Positions 18,071-27,371 of a stretch of 64,000 bases of DNA are shown here, piece after piece. Origin of the DNA: Coprobacter secundus. Lineage in GTDB: Bacteria > Bacteroidota > Bacteroidia > Bacteroidales > Coprobacteraceae. Location of the stretch: contig JTDA01000004.1 in the NCBI GenBank assembly GCA_000803105.1, positions 186,001 to 250,000 of the forward strand, written 5' to 3'. A program made the position numbers and the translations under genes. Under the pieces are notes generated by a model. It did no database searches and was not told the origin of the DNA. It saw nothing but the letters and a program-made list of their open reading frames with translations. Each line of letters begins with the position of its first letter. Position 1 is the stretch's first letter.

Positions 18071-18078
18071 TATCTTTG
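18071..18078 (+). promoter_or_regulatory. -7 promoter box for yraN-mmcQ-birA
   Basis: TATCTTTG fits TAnnTTTG and lies 26 nt before the ATG at 18105. It overlaps a longer upstream reading frame, which supports the downstream ATG as the true start. A weak TTTC lies at 18045-18048. Confidence 0.65.
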
Positions 18079-18104
18079 TATTCAAAATCTCAAATTCCGA
18101 TAAT

Positions 18105-18488
18105 ATGGCAAAGCACAATATTCTGGGAAAGAATGGAGAAAAAATCGCAGCAGAATATTTAGTTAAGCAGGGATATGACATACGTGATATAAATTGGCGA
18201 AACGGCCGATATGAAATAGATATCGTTGCTACCCAAGGTAAATATCTGGTCATTGTCGAAGTAAAGACTCGCCAATCCGATATATTCGGCTTACCCGAAG
18301 ATGCCATAAACGACAAAAAAATCAGACACCTGATAGATGCCGCTGACTCCTACATCAAACAAACCGACTTACCGTTTGACATACGATTTGATATAGTCTC
18401 TATCATATGCAAAGAAAACTCTTACGAAATAGAACATATTCAAGACGCATTTTATCCACCTATACAAAGTAAAAAATATGGATATTGA
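18105..18488 (+). CDS. YraN family endonuclease-fold protein
   Basis: A 127-residue protein of the UPF0102/YraN family, a small relative of Holliday-junction-resolvase-type nucleases. Seen are the opening GKNGEKIAAEYLVKQGY, then the nuclease-like core EIDIVATQGKYLVIVEVKTRQSD with the D-(x)n-E-V-K pattern. No role is proven for the family. The ATG at 18105 was chosen because the -7 box lies just before it. It overlaps the next gene by 11 nt, so the two are translationally coupled. Confidence 0.85.
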   Translation: MAKHNILGKNGEKIAAEYLVKQGYDIRDINWRNGRYEIDIVATQGKYLVIVEVKTRQSDIFGLPEDAINDKKIRHLIDAADSYIKQTDLPFDIRFDIVSIICKENSYEIEHIQDAFYPPIQSKKYGY

Positions 18489-18858
18489 ATCTTTACGGGA
18501 ATACTGCCTTAGCTTCCCACAAACAACCGAATGCTTTCCTTTCGACGAAACTACTTTAGTATTTAAAGTAGCAGGAAAAATGTTCTTATATACCGACATC
18601 AGTAACAGTACCGAAACATGGGCTAATGTAAAATGTGACCCGGAACTGGCAATAGAACTACGAGAAAAATATCCAACCGTATTACCCGGCTATCATGCAA
18701 ATAAAAAATATTGGAATACAATACAATATAGCCGAGTTAAAGACAGTCTTTTTAAAGAATGGATACGACATTCTTATCTCGAAGTAATAAAAAAATTACC
18801 CCGGATTCAACAAGAAAAAATCCTGCATCAATTCGAGGAAATGGATAATAAAAAATAA
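18478..18858 (+). CDS. MmcQ/YjbR family DNA-binding-fold protein
   Basis: A 126-residue protein of the MmcQ/YjbR family (CyaY-like fold). The start LREYCLSFPQTTECFPFDETTLVFKVAGKMF (read in two parts) and YPTVLPGYHANKKYWNT are hallmarks. The family is often annotated as DNA-binding, but function is not established. It overlaps yraN by 11 nt and is followed by birA 11 nt later, so the three form one operon. Confidence 0.85.
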   Translation: MDIESLREYCLSFPQTTECFPFDETTLVFKVAGKMFLYTDISNSTETWANVKCDPELAIELREKYPTVLPGYHANKKYWNTIQYSRVKDSLFKEWIRHSYLEVIKKLPRIQQEKILHQFEEMDNKK

Positions 18859-18869
18859 ACCCTTATTTT

Positions 18870-19595
18870 ATGTTACTACAATTAGAAGAGACCGACTCTA
18901 CCAATAATTATCTCAAACAACTCCTATCAAAACAGGAAATCGAGGAATGTTCGGTTGTCATTGCTGAAAAACAAACTTCCGGACGAGGTCAAAGAGGTAA
19001 TAGTTGGGAATCTGAACCGGGCAAAAACTTGACCTTCAGCATAGTCTTATATCCTCATCATATTCCGGCATCTCGACAATTCGCTTTATCACAAATAATT
19101 TCTCTGGGGATTATCGATATTTTACAAAAATTTGGTCCCGGTTTTTCTATCAAATGGCCTAATGATATTTACTGGAACGAAAAAAAATTGGTAGGAATAC
19201 TTATCGAAAATGAGCTCACCGGGCATACATTCAATACGGCCATCGTAGGCATCGGTATCAATGTCAACCAAGAACTTTTTTTATCCACAGCCCCAAATCC
19301 TATCTCCCTTAAACAAATTACAGGTAAAGATATCGACCGATACTCCTTACTGTCCGATATCTTAAATGCCATAATGAAACGTTATTATCATTACGAAGAA
19401 AACAATGATAAAACATTAAATGACAGCTATATGAAATTCCTTTTCAGAAACAACGGCACATATTTTTTCAAAACCGAAAATGAACTATTTAAAGCTTCTA
19501 TAAAAGGTATCGAAAATGATGGTCACCTGATACTCGAAACCGAAAATGGGGAAGAACGAAAGTACGCATTTAAAGAAGTCTCTTACGTACTTTAG
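18870..19595 (+). CDS. birA: Biotin--[acetyl-CoA-carboxylase] ligase, no HTH domain
   Basis: A 241-residue group I biotin protein ligase. It makes biotinyl-AMP and attaches biotin to carrier proteins. The nucleotide/biotin loop TSGRGQRGNSW is at about residues 36-46, followed by NLTFS and KWPNDIYWNEKK with the catalytic lysine, then VGIGINVNQ. The N-terminal DNA-binding domain of E. coli BirA is absent, so this is an enzyme only. Its 3' end overlaps the convergent TPR gene by 26 nt. Confidence 0.92.
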   Translation: MLLQLEETDSTNNYLKQLLSKQEIEECSVVIAEKQTSGRGQRGNSWESEPGKNLTFSIVLYPHHIPASRQFALSQIISLGIIDILQKFGPGFSIKWPNDIYWNEKKLVGILIENELTGHTFNTAIVGIGINVNQELFLSTAPNPISLKQITGKDIDRYSLLSDILNAIMKRYYHYEENNDKTLNDSYMKFLFRNNGTYFFKTENELFKASIKGIENDGHLILETENGEERKYAFKEVSYVL

Positions 19596-20454
19596 GTTTC
19601 AATGCTTCAGCTTTAGAAACTTCCGAACGCTGTACATATATATCATACAAAACTTGTTTTACATAAGGAGTCATACCTTTAGCCGATACTTTCTCCAAAT
19701 AGTAAGCCGCAGAAGCGAAGTCACTGTCCAATATACTGTCCTTCTCTTTTTTATAAACAGCGTACTGCATACGGTTTGGAGAAGTCAAATCATTAAAATT
19801 ACGGTCCAATGCTTTTAATGCTTCCGAACCTTTCCAATAATAATAATTCCCAAGAAATAAAGAAGCATCAGTATTTTGAGAATCAAGCTCCAATATCTTT
19901 TTATAAATACCCACCGATTCCGCCTCCTTTCCTGTCATAAAAAGAGCTTCTCCTTTTACTTTCAATATCGCAATATTATCAGGAACAGTCAGTAACAGCT
20001 CATCGGCAATAGTCACAATTTCCTCATAATTATTTCTAAATCGATAATAACGAAGCAAATATCCATTTATTATTTTTTTCAACCAAGGTTGTTCTCCCTT
20101 CATCAATATCAACATATTCTCATATATCGGAGTATCTTGCATATTCCGAGCCAGACGTTCTACACCTATGAACAGAGAATCAAGAGAAACTCCGTTTTTT
20201 TCTGACAATTCGATATAATGCATTACCGACTGAGAAGCTCCAATCTTTGACGACGCAATAATAGACGATACATATAGAGGAAGGTAAGTCGGATTTTCTG
20301 TTAATAATACATCATACATCATCATAGCCTCATTCCACTCCCTATTATTGAAATGGGTTTCGGCTTTACGGTATAGTTTTTCATTTGTAATACCAGCGGC
20401 ACAAGACATTACTGTAAAAAAGACGCACAACGATATAGAAATCCATTTTTCCAT
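19570..20454 (-). CDS. TPR-repeat lipoprotein
   Basis: A 294-residue protein with a lipoprotein signal peptide (TVMSC, Cys18) and several tetratricopeptide-like repeats, for example KAETHFNNREWNEAMMMYDVLL near residue 30 and a later SVGIYKKILELDSQN unit. TPRs make protein-binding scaffolds; here it would be anchored to a membrane facing the periplasm. The partner cannot be told. It lies alone on the minus strand, and its stop lies within the last codons of birA. Confidence 0.78.
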   Translation of the reverse strand: MEKWISISLCVFFTVMSCAAGITNEKLYRKAETHFNNREWNEAMMMYDVLLTENPTYLPLYVSSIIASSKIGASQSVMHYIELSEKNGVSLDSLFIGVERLARNMQDTPIYENMLILMKGEQPWLKKIINGYLLRYYRFRNNYEEIVTIADELLLTVPDNIAILKVKGEALFMTGKEAESVGIYKKILELDSQNTDASLFLGNYYYWKGSEALKALDRNFNDLTSPNRMQYAVYKKEKDSILDSDFASAAYYLEKVSAKGMTPYVKQVLYDIYVQRSEVSKAEALKPKVRKRLL

Positions 20455-20480
20455 ATTTCAATTTATCTGAATCACTACGA

Positions 20481-20488
20481 CAAATGTA
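20481..20488 (-). promoter_or_regulatory. -7 promoter box for the TPR lipoprotein
   Basis: On the minus strand TACATTTG fits TAnnTTTG and lies 26 nt before the start codon. No clear -33 box. Confidence 0.55.
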
Positions 20489-20604
20489 CTAAAAAAGCGA
20501 CATATCACATTACATTTTTTTACCAGAGCAGAGAAGAATCACTCAAAATAGTTATTTTTGACAAAAAATAACGAGACATAAATTATAAACCATAAAATTG
20601 GGAT

Positions 20605-21315
20605 ATGAATACAAAATACAAACGCATTTTATTAAAACTGAGTGGAGAATCACTCATGGGAGAAAAGCAATATGGTATTGATGAAAAAAAACTGGCAGAA
20701 TATGCCGGGCAGATAAAAGAAATAGCTGATATGGGTATAGAAATAGGAATCGTCATCGGTGGCGGTAATATATTTCGAGGACTCAGCGGCACCACCCAAG
20801 GTTTTGACCGTGTAAAAGGAGACCAAATGGGAATGCTGGCAACCGTAATAAACAGCCTGGCTCTAAGCTCCGCCCTCAATTCTGCCGGTCAAAAAGCACG
20901 GGTATTTACAGCTATCAACATGTATCCCATCGGTGAATATTATAGTAAATGGAAAGCCATAGAAGCTATGCAACAGGGAGAAATTGCCATTATTTCAGGA
21001 GGTACAGGCAATCCATTCTTTACTACTGATACCGGCTCTGCATTACGTGGAATAGAGATAGAAGCAGAGGTTATGTTGAAAGGTACCCGAGTCGACGGCA
21101 TATATACGGCCGATCCAGAAAAGGATAAATCGGCTGTAAAATTCGATAAAATAAGTTATGACGAAATTTACAATCGAGGATTAAAGGTTATGGACCTTAC
21201 TGCGACAACTATGTGTAAGGAAAACCACCTTCCTATTATTGTTTTTGATATGGATACTCCAGGTAATCTCAAAAAAGTAATGTCCGGTGAAAATATCGGA
21301 ACTTTAGTATATTAA
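20605..21315 (+). CDS. pyrH: UMP kinase
   Basis: A 236-residue amino-acid-kinase-fold enzyme that phosphorylates UMP to UDP in pyrimidine synthesis. Family motifs are LLKLSGESLMG at the start, VIGGGNIFRG near residue 52, DQMGMLATVINSLAL near residue 73, GTGNPFFTTDT near residue 133 and GIYTADPEKD. Length is standard. In many bacteria it precedes frr, as here, although here a hairpin and a separate promoter lie between them. Confidence 0.95.
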   Translation: MNTKYKRILLKLSGESLMGEKQYGIDEKKLAEYAGQIKEIADMGIEIGIVIGGGNIFRGLSGTTQGFDRVKGDQMGMLATVINSLALSSALNSAGQKARVFTAINMYPIGEYYSKWKAIEAMQQGEIAIISGGTGNPFFTTDTGSALRGIEIEAEVMLKGTRVDGIYTADPEKDKSAVKFDKISYDEIYNRGLKVMDLTATTMCKENHLPIIVFDMDTPGNLKKVMSGENIGTLVY

Positions 21316-21340
21316 TCCGCTTTTTTCGATATAAAATGAA

Positions 21341-21380
21341 ACAGCAAGACATAGGAATGGAAATCTTTATGTTTTGCTGT
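21341..21380 (+). terminator. Hairpin after pyrH
   Basis: A 13-bp inverted repeat (21341-21353 with 21368-21380, one wobble pair) lies 25 nt past the pyrH stop. The T-tract is weak (TTCT), so it may only partly terminate. Confidence 0.55.
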
Positions 21381-21420
21381 TCTACCCACACAAAAAAGGC
21401 TAAACAACTTCATTAACATA

Positions 21421-21452
21421 TTTGGTGTTTTAACAAATCTATAGTATATTTG
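21421..21452 (+). promoter_or_regulatory. Consensus promoter for frr
   Basis: -33 TTTG (21421-21424), exactly 20 nt spacer, and -7 TATATTTG (21445-21452). It is the best-matching Bacteroidota promoter in the window and lies 37 nt before the frr ATG. Confidence 0.85.
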
Positions 21453-21489
21453 TTTTTAGAATTAAAAATCATCAGAAACAGACAAAATT

Positions 21490-22050
21490 ATGGCAGAGGT
21501 AAAAGTATATTTAGATGCAGCCGAAGAAAAAATGCAAATGGCTGTTGAATTTCTGGACGATGCATTGGCTCATATACGAGCTGGTAAAGCCAATCCGCGA
21601 ATTCTCGATGCTGTACGTGTAGAATATTACGGTAGTATTGTGCCCATTAGCAATGTGGCAACTATTACTACTCCCGACGCTCGTACTATAACAATTCTCC
21701 CTTGGGAAAAATCCATGTTCAAAGAAATAGAAAAGGCCATTATAAACTCCGAAGTAGGAATCATGCCGGAGAATAACGGCGAAATTATCCGTTTAGGGAT
21801 GCCTCCTTTGACCGAAGAGCGCCGTAAAGCTCTTGTAAAACAAGCAAAACAAGAAGCCGAAAATGCTAAAGTGAGTATCCGTAATGCTCGCCGTGACGCA
21901 ATAGAAAGCCTTAAAAAAGCAATTAAAGAGGGACTACCCGAAGACGTAGAAAAAGACGGTGAGGCCAACGTTCAGAAACTCCATGACAAATTTGTCAAGA
22001 AAGTAGATGATATGTTTGCAGCTAAAGAAAAAGAAATACTTACAGTATAA
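21490..22050 (+). CDS. frr: Ribosome recycling factor
   Basis: A 186-residue factor that, with EF-G, splits the post-termination ribosome. Marks are [21 protein letters not shown] near residue 27, the [10 protein letters not shown] loop, [19 protein letters not shown] near residue 112 and a long helical C-terminus. Length is normal. It has its own strong promoter and terminator. Confidence 0.96.
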   Translation: MAEVKVYLDAAEEKMQMAVEFLDDALAHIRAGKANPRILDAVRVEYYGSIVPISNVATITTPDARTITILPWEKSMFKEIEKAIINSEVGIMPENNGEIIRLGMPPLTEERRKALVKQAKQEAENAKVSIRNARRDAIESLKKAIKEGLPEDVEKDGEANVQKLHDKFVKKVDDMFAAKEKEILTV

Positions 22051-22073
22051 AAAACAGTAGTTTGTTACATATC

Positions 22074-22135
22074 AAATCCCCTATTTATATTTCTGTAAAG
22101 TAACCTTTTACAACTGAGAAATAAATAGGGGATTT
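22074..22135. terminator. Bidirectional terminator between frr and GH27
   Basis: A perfect 15-bp inverted repeat (AAATCCCCTATTTAT at 22074-22088 and its complement at 22121-22135) with a 32-nt AT-rich loop. It sits between two converging genes and can serve both. Confidence 0.75.
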
Positions 22136-22174
22136 ATTTATTTTACTTTATAATAAGTTCTCAAATAATCATTT

Positions 22175-23773
22175 CTATCTTTTCTTCATAATCAACTCAA
22201 TCTTATCAATATCTGGGCCTATCTCTTTTGAATTACTAAAACGAATACAATTCCCTCCTTTATTCAGACAGATGGGTATGTCTACATAAGTAAAAACATC
22301 ATTACCACCCGACGGCTTAAAATCAACCGTTTTCAAAAATTTGCTATTTAACGAAAGATCCAAAAATCGCTTTTCTTTCGAACAATAAAATATGCGCAAT
22401 ACCGCATCTTGCTTTTCTGGACTATATACATCACGAAACTCTGCCCAATTGTCCTGAGCCCCTCCAATTCCTGTCACAACATGTTTCCCCGAAGCACCTT
22501 GATGCTCAATTACAAATCTTGTATTTTTTTCCGGATAATAACCATCTTCAAAAAACATATTCATAAAAGCATATTCTCCCTCATAAACAATTGGTGCAAA
22601 CCATTTCTGTCCTTCTGCTTTCAACATCACAACTCCATGGGCCGGAACTTTAGTCTCATACTCATTTTTAAAAATCCCTAAGTCTTTATGTTTCCATAAA
22701 TCCCGAATAGCAACCTCCCCTTCTAAACACAAATCTTTAAAAGCAACTTTCATTGTAGTTTCACTATCCGAAGGATTATACATCGCGATTGCTCGTATCG
22801 TACCCCACTTTTCTTGTAATGGCTTAGCAAGAACAATCCCTGCCCCGCTATATGCAACCACTTTTGCCTGCATTCCTAATGGATCTTGATTGAGTGCTAT
22901 AATTTCTTCATTTTTTATAATCTCTAACGATTCGTCCCGAATAGTACGCATATTGCAACCGATCATCAAAGGTGAACTCATTATACACCATATTCCAAAA
23001 TGAGTACGTTCTTCCTCCAAAGACATTCCCCTGTCTATTTCCAGCATATCCATATCGTTATAATGTCCTGAAGATGCATATTGACCGAGATAGAGATTCT
23101 TATTTATGATACTTTTTACCGAATAAAAGTTATTTGTAATATCTGCAAGTATTCTCCATGAATCAGCCATTTTTATAGCCCATGTTCCGGGAAAAGCCCA
23201 TCGGCATATATTGTATCTGATATCTGTACGACCCGTAGCTTGTATACTCTCATATATAGAAGTATATCTCTCTTTTGGATCTTGGTCGAGCTTATCTCCC
23301 CCGCAAAAATCAACTTTAATAAAATCAAATCCCCACTCTTTGAAGAATGTATTTATATCTTGTTGCTGGTGTCCCCAAAGTCCGACACCGATACCGAACT
23401 CATCATTATCCCATATAGACCCGCAAGTATTTGACCCGGCATCACTATAAATCCCAGCTTTCAAACCCTTAGAATGAATATAATCAGATACAACTTTCAT
23501 TCCATTAGGAAACCTTTCCGGATGAGCCAATAAATGGCCATTTTCATCCCGACCTCCAAAAAATCCATCATCTATATTTATATATCGGTAACCTACTTTA
23601 TCTAACCCCTTTTCTATCAGGGCATCGGCACTCCCTTTTATAATGTCTTCACTTATATTTACTCTAAACGTATTCCAACTACTCCATCCCATCATAGGAG
23701 GCCGCCCCGATTGAGCTTGAATGCCGGCATGAATCAGCAATAAACTGACTCCGAAAATAAAAAATTTCTTCAT
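22175..23773 (-). CDS. Exported GH27 alpha-galactosidase
   Basis: A 532-residue glycoside hydrolase family 27 enzyme with a signal peptide (core FFIFGVSLLLIHAG, cut near IQAQS). Typical motifs are MGWSSWNTFR, YINIDDGFFG and GLKAGIYSDAG. The nucleophile Asp is in FIKVDFCGG (about residue 155) and the acid/base Asp in SWRILADI (about 211). GH27 removes terminal alpha-galactose, or alpha-GalNAc in some members. The last ~130 residues form a separate beta-rich, NPCBM/CBM-like domain. A longer start at 23788 is possible, but the MKK start at 23773 gives a better signal peptide. It lies alone; a -7 box is upstream. Confidence 0.88.
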   Translation of the reverse strand: MKKFFIFGVSLLLIHAGIQAQSGRPPMMGWSSWNTFRVNISEDIIKGSADALIEKGLDKVGYRYINIDDGFFGGRDENGHLLAHPERFPNGMKVVSDYIHSKGLKAGIYSDAGSNTCGSIWDNDEFGIGVGLWGHQQQDINTFFKEWGFDFIKVDFCGGDKLDQDPKERYTSIYESIQATGRTDIRYNICRWAFPGTWAIKMADSWRILADITNNFYSVKSIINKNLYLGQYASSGHYNDMDMLEIDRGMSLEEERTHFGIWCIMSSPLMIGCNMRTIRDESLEIIKNEEIIALNQDPLGMQAKVVAYSGAGIVLAKPLQEKWGTIRAIAMYNPSDSETTMKVAFKDLCLEGEVAIRDLWKHKDLGIFKNEYETKVPAHGVVMLKAEGQKWFAPIVYEGEYAFMNMFFEDGYYPEKNTRFVIEHQGASGKHVVTGIGGAQDNWAEFRDVYSPEKQDAVLRIFYCSKEKRFLDLSLNSKFLKTVDFKPSGGNDVFTYVDIPICLNKGGNCIRFSNSKEIGPDIDKIELIMKKR

Positions 23774-23821
23774 CCTTTGTGTCCTCATAAATCAGATAAA
23801 CAATAATTTTATACTTCTTTA

Positions 23822-23829
23822 CAAAGATA
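23822..23829 (-). promoter_or_regulatory. -7 promoter box for GH27 gene
   Basis: On the minus strand TATCTTTG fits TAnnTTTG, 48 nt before the ATG at 23773. No clear -33 box. Confidence 0.6.
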
Positions 23830-23901
23830 CACAATATTCATCTTCTAATCTTAAAACCCTTATTTTTGTTATATATAAAACTTGAAGACAAATAAATAAT
23901 G

Positions 23902-23909
23902 TATATTTG
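23902..23909 (+). promoter_or_regulatory. -7 promoter box for rsgA
   Basis: TATATTTG fits TAnnTTTG and lies 23 nt before the ATG at 23933. A TTG at 23882-23884 is a poor -33 candidate (17-nt spacer). Confidence 0.6.
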
Positions 23910-23932
23910 TAATCAAATAATACATCCAATAA

Positions 23933-24865
23933 ATGAATGGTCTTGTCATAAAAAATACGGGAAGCTGGTATCTGGTAAAAACAGAGGAAGGAAAATCTAT
24001 AGAATGTAAAATAAAAGGAAATTTTCGTCTGAAAGGTATTCGCAGTACTAATCCGGTTGCCGTAGGTGACCGAGTCAAAATAGAAACGAATAAAGAAGGA
24101 TCGGCCTTTATCTATGAAATAGAAGAACGTAAAAACTACATTATTCGCCGTTCTTCCAATCTATCAAAAGAGTCTCATATTATAGCTGCCAATATCGACC
24201 AGGCATTTCTGGTCATTACAGCCAATTATCCGAAGACACATACTACATTTATCGACCGCTTCCTGGCAACAGCAGAAGCTTATCGTATTCCTGTACAGCT
24301 TATAATAAATAAGACCGACCTATATGATAAAGATGACTGGGAGTTGACCGAAGGTATCCGTTACCTATATACTACTATCGGGTATAATTGCTATCTAGTA
24401 TCTACCAAAACAGGAGAAGGTCTGGAACAAATAAAAGAACTGCTAAAAGGGAAAATTACGCTTTTTTCAGGAAACTCCGGTGTAGGGAAATCAACTTTAA
24501 TCAATACCATTCTTCCTGAACTGAATCTAAAAACCGGTTCCATTTCAGCATCTTATCATAAAGGAATGCACACTACCACCTTTTCCGAAATGTTTTCTCT
24601 TCCTGATGGGGGATATATCATCGATACTCCGGGGATAAAAGGTTTTGGCACCATTGACTTCTTACCCGAAGAAGTGGCACACTTCTTCCCGGAAATATTC
24701 CAAATATCGCACAATTGCCGTTTCAATAACTGCACCCATCGGCACGAACCGGGTTGTGCTGTACTTGCCGCGTTAGAAGAACATCTCATAAGCGAATCCC
24801 GATACAATAGTTACCTCAGTATCATAGATGACAATACCGATGGAAAATATCGCACCGGATATTAA
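23933..24865 (+). CDS. rsgA: Small-subunit biogenesis GTPase RsgA
   Basis: A 310-residue circularly permuted GTPase that checks late 30S subunit maturation. An N-terminal OB-fold comes first, then the G motifs in permuted order: NKTD (about 126-129), [10 protein letters not shown] (about 179-188) and [11 protein letters not shown]-terminal zinc site [14 protein letters not shown] follows. Length is normal. It converges with the TolC-like gene, with only 21 nt between stops and no hairpin seen. Confidence 0.95.
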   Translation: MNGLVIKNTGSWYLVKTEEGKSIECKIKGNFRLKGIRSTNPVAVGDRVKIETNKEGSAFIYEIEERKNYIIRRSSNLSKESHIIAANIDQAFLVITANYPKTHTTFIDRFLATAEAYRIPVQLIINKTDLYDKDDWELTEGIRYLYTTIGYNCYLVSTKTGEGLEQIKELLKGKITLFSGNSGVGKSTLINTILPELNLKTGSISASYHKGMHTTTFSEMFSLPDGGYIIDTPGIKGFGTIDFLPEEVAHFFPEIFQISHNCRFNNCTHRHEPGCAVLAALEEHLISESRYNSYLSIIDDNTDGKYRTGY

Positions 24866-24886
24866 AAATCCAGATATTACCCTTTT

Positions 24887-26233
24887 TCAAAATTCCAGAG
24901 GTTTGCCATTATAAAAGTCTAAAACTTTCGAACGAAACAAAAATTCGTATCGAGCTTGAACTTGTTCTGAAAGACTTTTTTCATAACGAGTTTTAGCATC
25001 GGTATACTCAAAAATAGTAGATTTTCCGGCATCATATTTTTTCTGTTCATATTCAAAAGCAATACGTGCCGCATCGACCGACTTCTGTGATGACGTAAAC
25101 TTCTTATGAGCAGCAATCGCTGTATAATAAGCTTGTTCTATCTCTTTGTATAAATCTGACTTTGCATTTTCCAATGCCAATTGTTGCATTGCAATTTGTA
25201 CTCGTGCCTGCTTAACCTGATTACGAGTACTAAAACGATTAAACAAAGGTACAGATAAAGATAAACCGACAGTTTCGCTTCCATTATTTTTCATCTGTTC
25301 AGAAAAAGGAATGTTCCCCTCACTATTCTGATAAGCATGATAGTAGCTGGTCCCATACGAAGCTCCAAAAGATATCGACGGATAATATCCAGCCTTCGCC
25401 TGCTTCAATCCATAACGGCTACTCTCCAAAGCATGCATGGCAGCTTTTATCCCCGGACGATTTTCGACAGAATATCTAAAGGCATCTTTCGGCAATACTA
25501 ACGATGCAGTCTGATCTATCATAATAGACTGTATATCTGGAACTTGAATATCAAAACCCTCAACAGTCTCCAGATTCAGCAACTGAGCCAAATCTACCAA
25601 AGCCAATGACCATTCATTTTCGGCCTGTGTTACGCTCAATTCATCGGTAGCAACTAACGCCCGGCTTTCATACAAAGCTGATTCAGGATTCTTTCCTCCC
25701 TCCACCAACTTTTCCGTTTTTTCCAACTGAGACTTACTTAGTGCCAATTGATTCTGAGCAACATCCAATATTTCTTTCTTAAACAACACTTGCAAATAAT
25801 AAGATGTCACATTCAGAGCGACATCCTCCCGTGCTTTATTCAAATCTTCAATCGAAGCTTTTAAATCCAATCGTGCCCCTTTTACCTGATTATTAATCCG
25901 GAATCCAGAAAATACAGGAACCGACGTAGACAGACGAAAAGATGTAGATGCACTTGATTGATCTTCATATACATTATTCCGATTCAAACTGCGTCCAAAA
26001 TAAAAGTCCTGCCCCGCTCCAGCATTCAAATCCGGTAGACGACTCATCCGTGCCGTATTCAACTTTATTTCATTATTTTCCTTTTCCAGCTGTTTCTGTC
26101 TTATCTGTATATTATTTTCCATTGCATAATGAATGCAATTTTCTAAAGACCATTTTGTCTCTTGGGCGCATAGAGAGCAAACAGAACTTATCAAAACAAC
26201 ACCGAACACCATCTTGTTAAGAAATTTCTCCAT
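24887..26233 (-). CDS. TolC-family outer membrane efflux protein
   Basis: A 448-residue outer membrane factor with a signal peptide (hydrophobic FGVVLISSVCSLCAQE). It has the two-fold repeat of long coiled-coil helices typical of TolC; the opening LENCIHYAMENNIQIRQ is a standard start. It would form the trimeric outer membrane exit duct. It is the last gene of a five-gene leftward operon with a membrane-fusion protein and a MacB-like ABC exporter, so the cluster encodes a full tripartite pump. The cargo is unknown. Confidence 0.88.
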   Translation of the reverse strand: MEKFLNKMVFGVVLISSVCSLCAQETKWSLENCIHYAMENNIQIRQKQLEKENNEIKLNTARMSRLPDLNAGAGQDFYFGRSLNRNNVYEDQSSASTSFRLSTSVPVFSGFRINNQVKGARLDLKASIEDLNKAREDVALNVTSYYLQVLFKKEILDVAQNQLALSKSQLEKTEKLVEGGKNPESALYESRALVATDELSVTQAENEWSLALVDLAQLLNLETVEGFDIQVPDIQSIMIDQTASLVLPKDAFRYSVENRPGIKAAMHALESSRYGLKQAKAGYYPSISFGASYGTSYYHAYQNSEGNIPFSEQMKNNGSETVGLSLSVPLFNRFSTRNQVKQARVQIAMQQLALENAKSDLYKEIEQAYYTAIAAHKKFTSSQKSVDAARIAFEYEQKKYDAGKSTIFEYTDAKTRYEKSLSEQVQARYEFLFRSKVLDFYNGKPLEF

Positions 26234-26237
26234 ATCC

Positions 26238-27341
26238 CTATCTCTCTATTATTTTATTACCTCGAATATTTTCACCAGACTTCAACCCAGATTTTACTTC
26301 AATCTTAATACCATCGGATAATCCCAACGTCACCGGTGACCGTTTAAATTTTTGAGGACGACTAAGAGAGTCCTGAAGTATTTGTACGAATGTCGAATCT
26401 CCACTAAATTCGACTGTACTTTCCGGGATAGACAAAACTTTTTCTTTGCGTTCTAATATAATCTCCGCATTTGCACTATAACCGGCACGTACAAAAATTG
26501 TATCGGGTATAGCAGCTGCAGCCTTTATTTCAAAAAGCACGGCTCCGTTCTCCTCTGTACCCTTCGGAGATATATATTCAAGACGTGCATCAAATCGAGC
26601 CTCCTTCAATGCACCTATGGTAAGTGTAATAGGCATGCCCTCTCTCAACATTCCTACCTCGGTCTCATCTATCTTGCCTTTAAATATCATATCATTCATA
26701 TCAGCTACTGTAGCAATTGTAGTACCATCATTAAAATTATTCGACTGTATTACCGAATTACCCACCTTTACCGGCACATCTAATATCATACCATCAATAG
26801 TCGAACGTATTTGCGTATTACTATACTGAGCCGAGCGCTTAGCTATGCCGTCACGAACAATTTCCAAATTATCCTGAGCATTTTGTAACTCTTCTTTGGC
26901 TTTTCGATTTTCTACCAATGCTTTTTCATATTCTTCCTTCGATATAACCCCCGAATCAAAAAGTTGCTTGGCTCTATTATAATCCCTCTGTGTCTGCTCC
27001 TGGCTGATACGAGCTACATTTACACGAGATTCGGCAGAATTCAATGTACCCATCTCAGGTATCACCTTCACAAGAGCGATGACATCTCCGGCTCTAACTC
27101 GTTCTCCTGCTTCCTTATATACTTCTGATACAATACCCGAAATTTGAGGTTTAATCAATACTTCATCACGAGGCTCCACATTACCTGTAGCCACCGTTTT
27201 CTTTTCAATAGTTTCTATCCGGGGCTTTATAATTTCATAAACAATCTCCTCTGGACGAGACTTTTTCCACAAAAATACAAACGTACCTATCAATAACCCT
27301 ATAAAGAGCACCAATAAGAAAATCTTTACATACTTCTTCAT
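26238..27341 (-). CDS. Efflux periplasmic adaptor (membrane-fusion protein)
   Basis: A 367-residue HlyD/MacA-type adaptor with one N-terminal membrane anchor (about residues 7-25). A lipoyl-like segment (GNVEPRDEVLIKPQISGIV, about 53-71) is followed by a coiled-coil hairpin (about residues 95-165), a second lipoyl half and beta-barrel domains. It bridges the inner-membrane ABC permeases and the TolC-like duct. It ends 4 nt before the TolC gene start and begins 30 nt after the upstream permease stop. Confidence 0.88.
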   Translation of the reverse strand: MKKYVKIFLLVLFIGLLIGTFVFLWKKSRPEEIVYEIIKPRIETIEKKTVATGNVEPRDEVLIKPQISGIVSEVYKEAGERVRAGDVIALVKVIPEMGTLNSAESRVNVARISQEQTQRDYNRAKQLFDSGVISKEEYEKALVENRKAKEELQNAQDNLEIVRDGIAKRSAQYSNTQIRSTIDGMILDVPVKVGNSVIQSNNFNDGTTIATVADMNDMIFKGKIDETEVGMLREGMPITLTIGALKEARFDARLEYISPKGTEENGAVLFEIKAAAAIPDTIFVRAGYSANAEIILERKEKVLSIPESTVEFSGDSTFVQILQDSLSRPQKFKRSPVTLGLSDGIKIEVKSGLKSGENIRGNKIIER

Positions 27342-27371
27342 TTGTCCAATTTTATTCGTATATATATTTTT

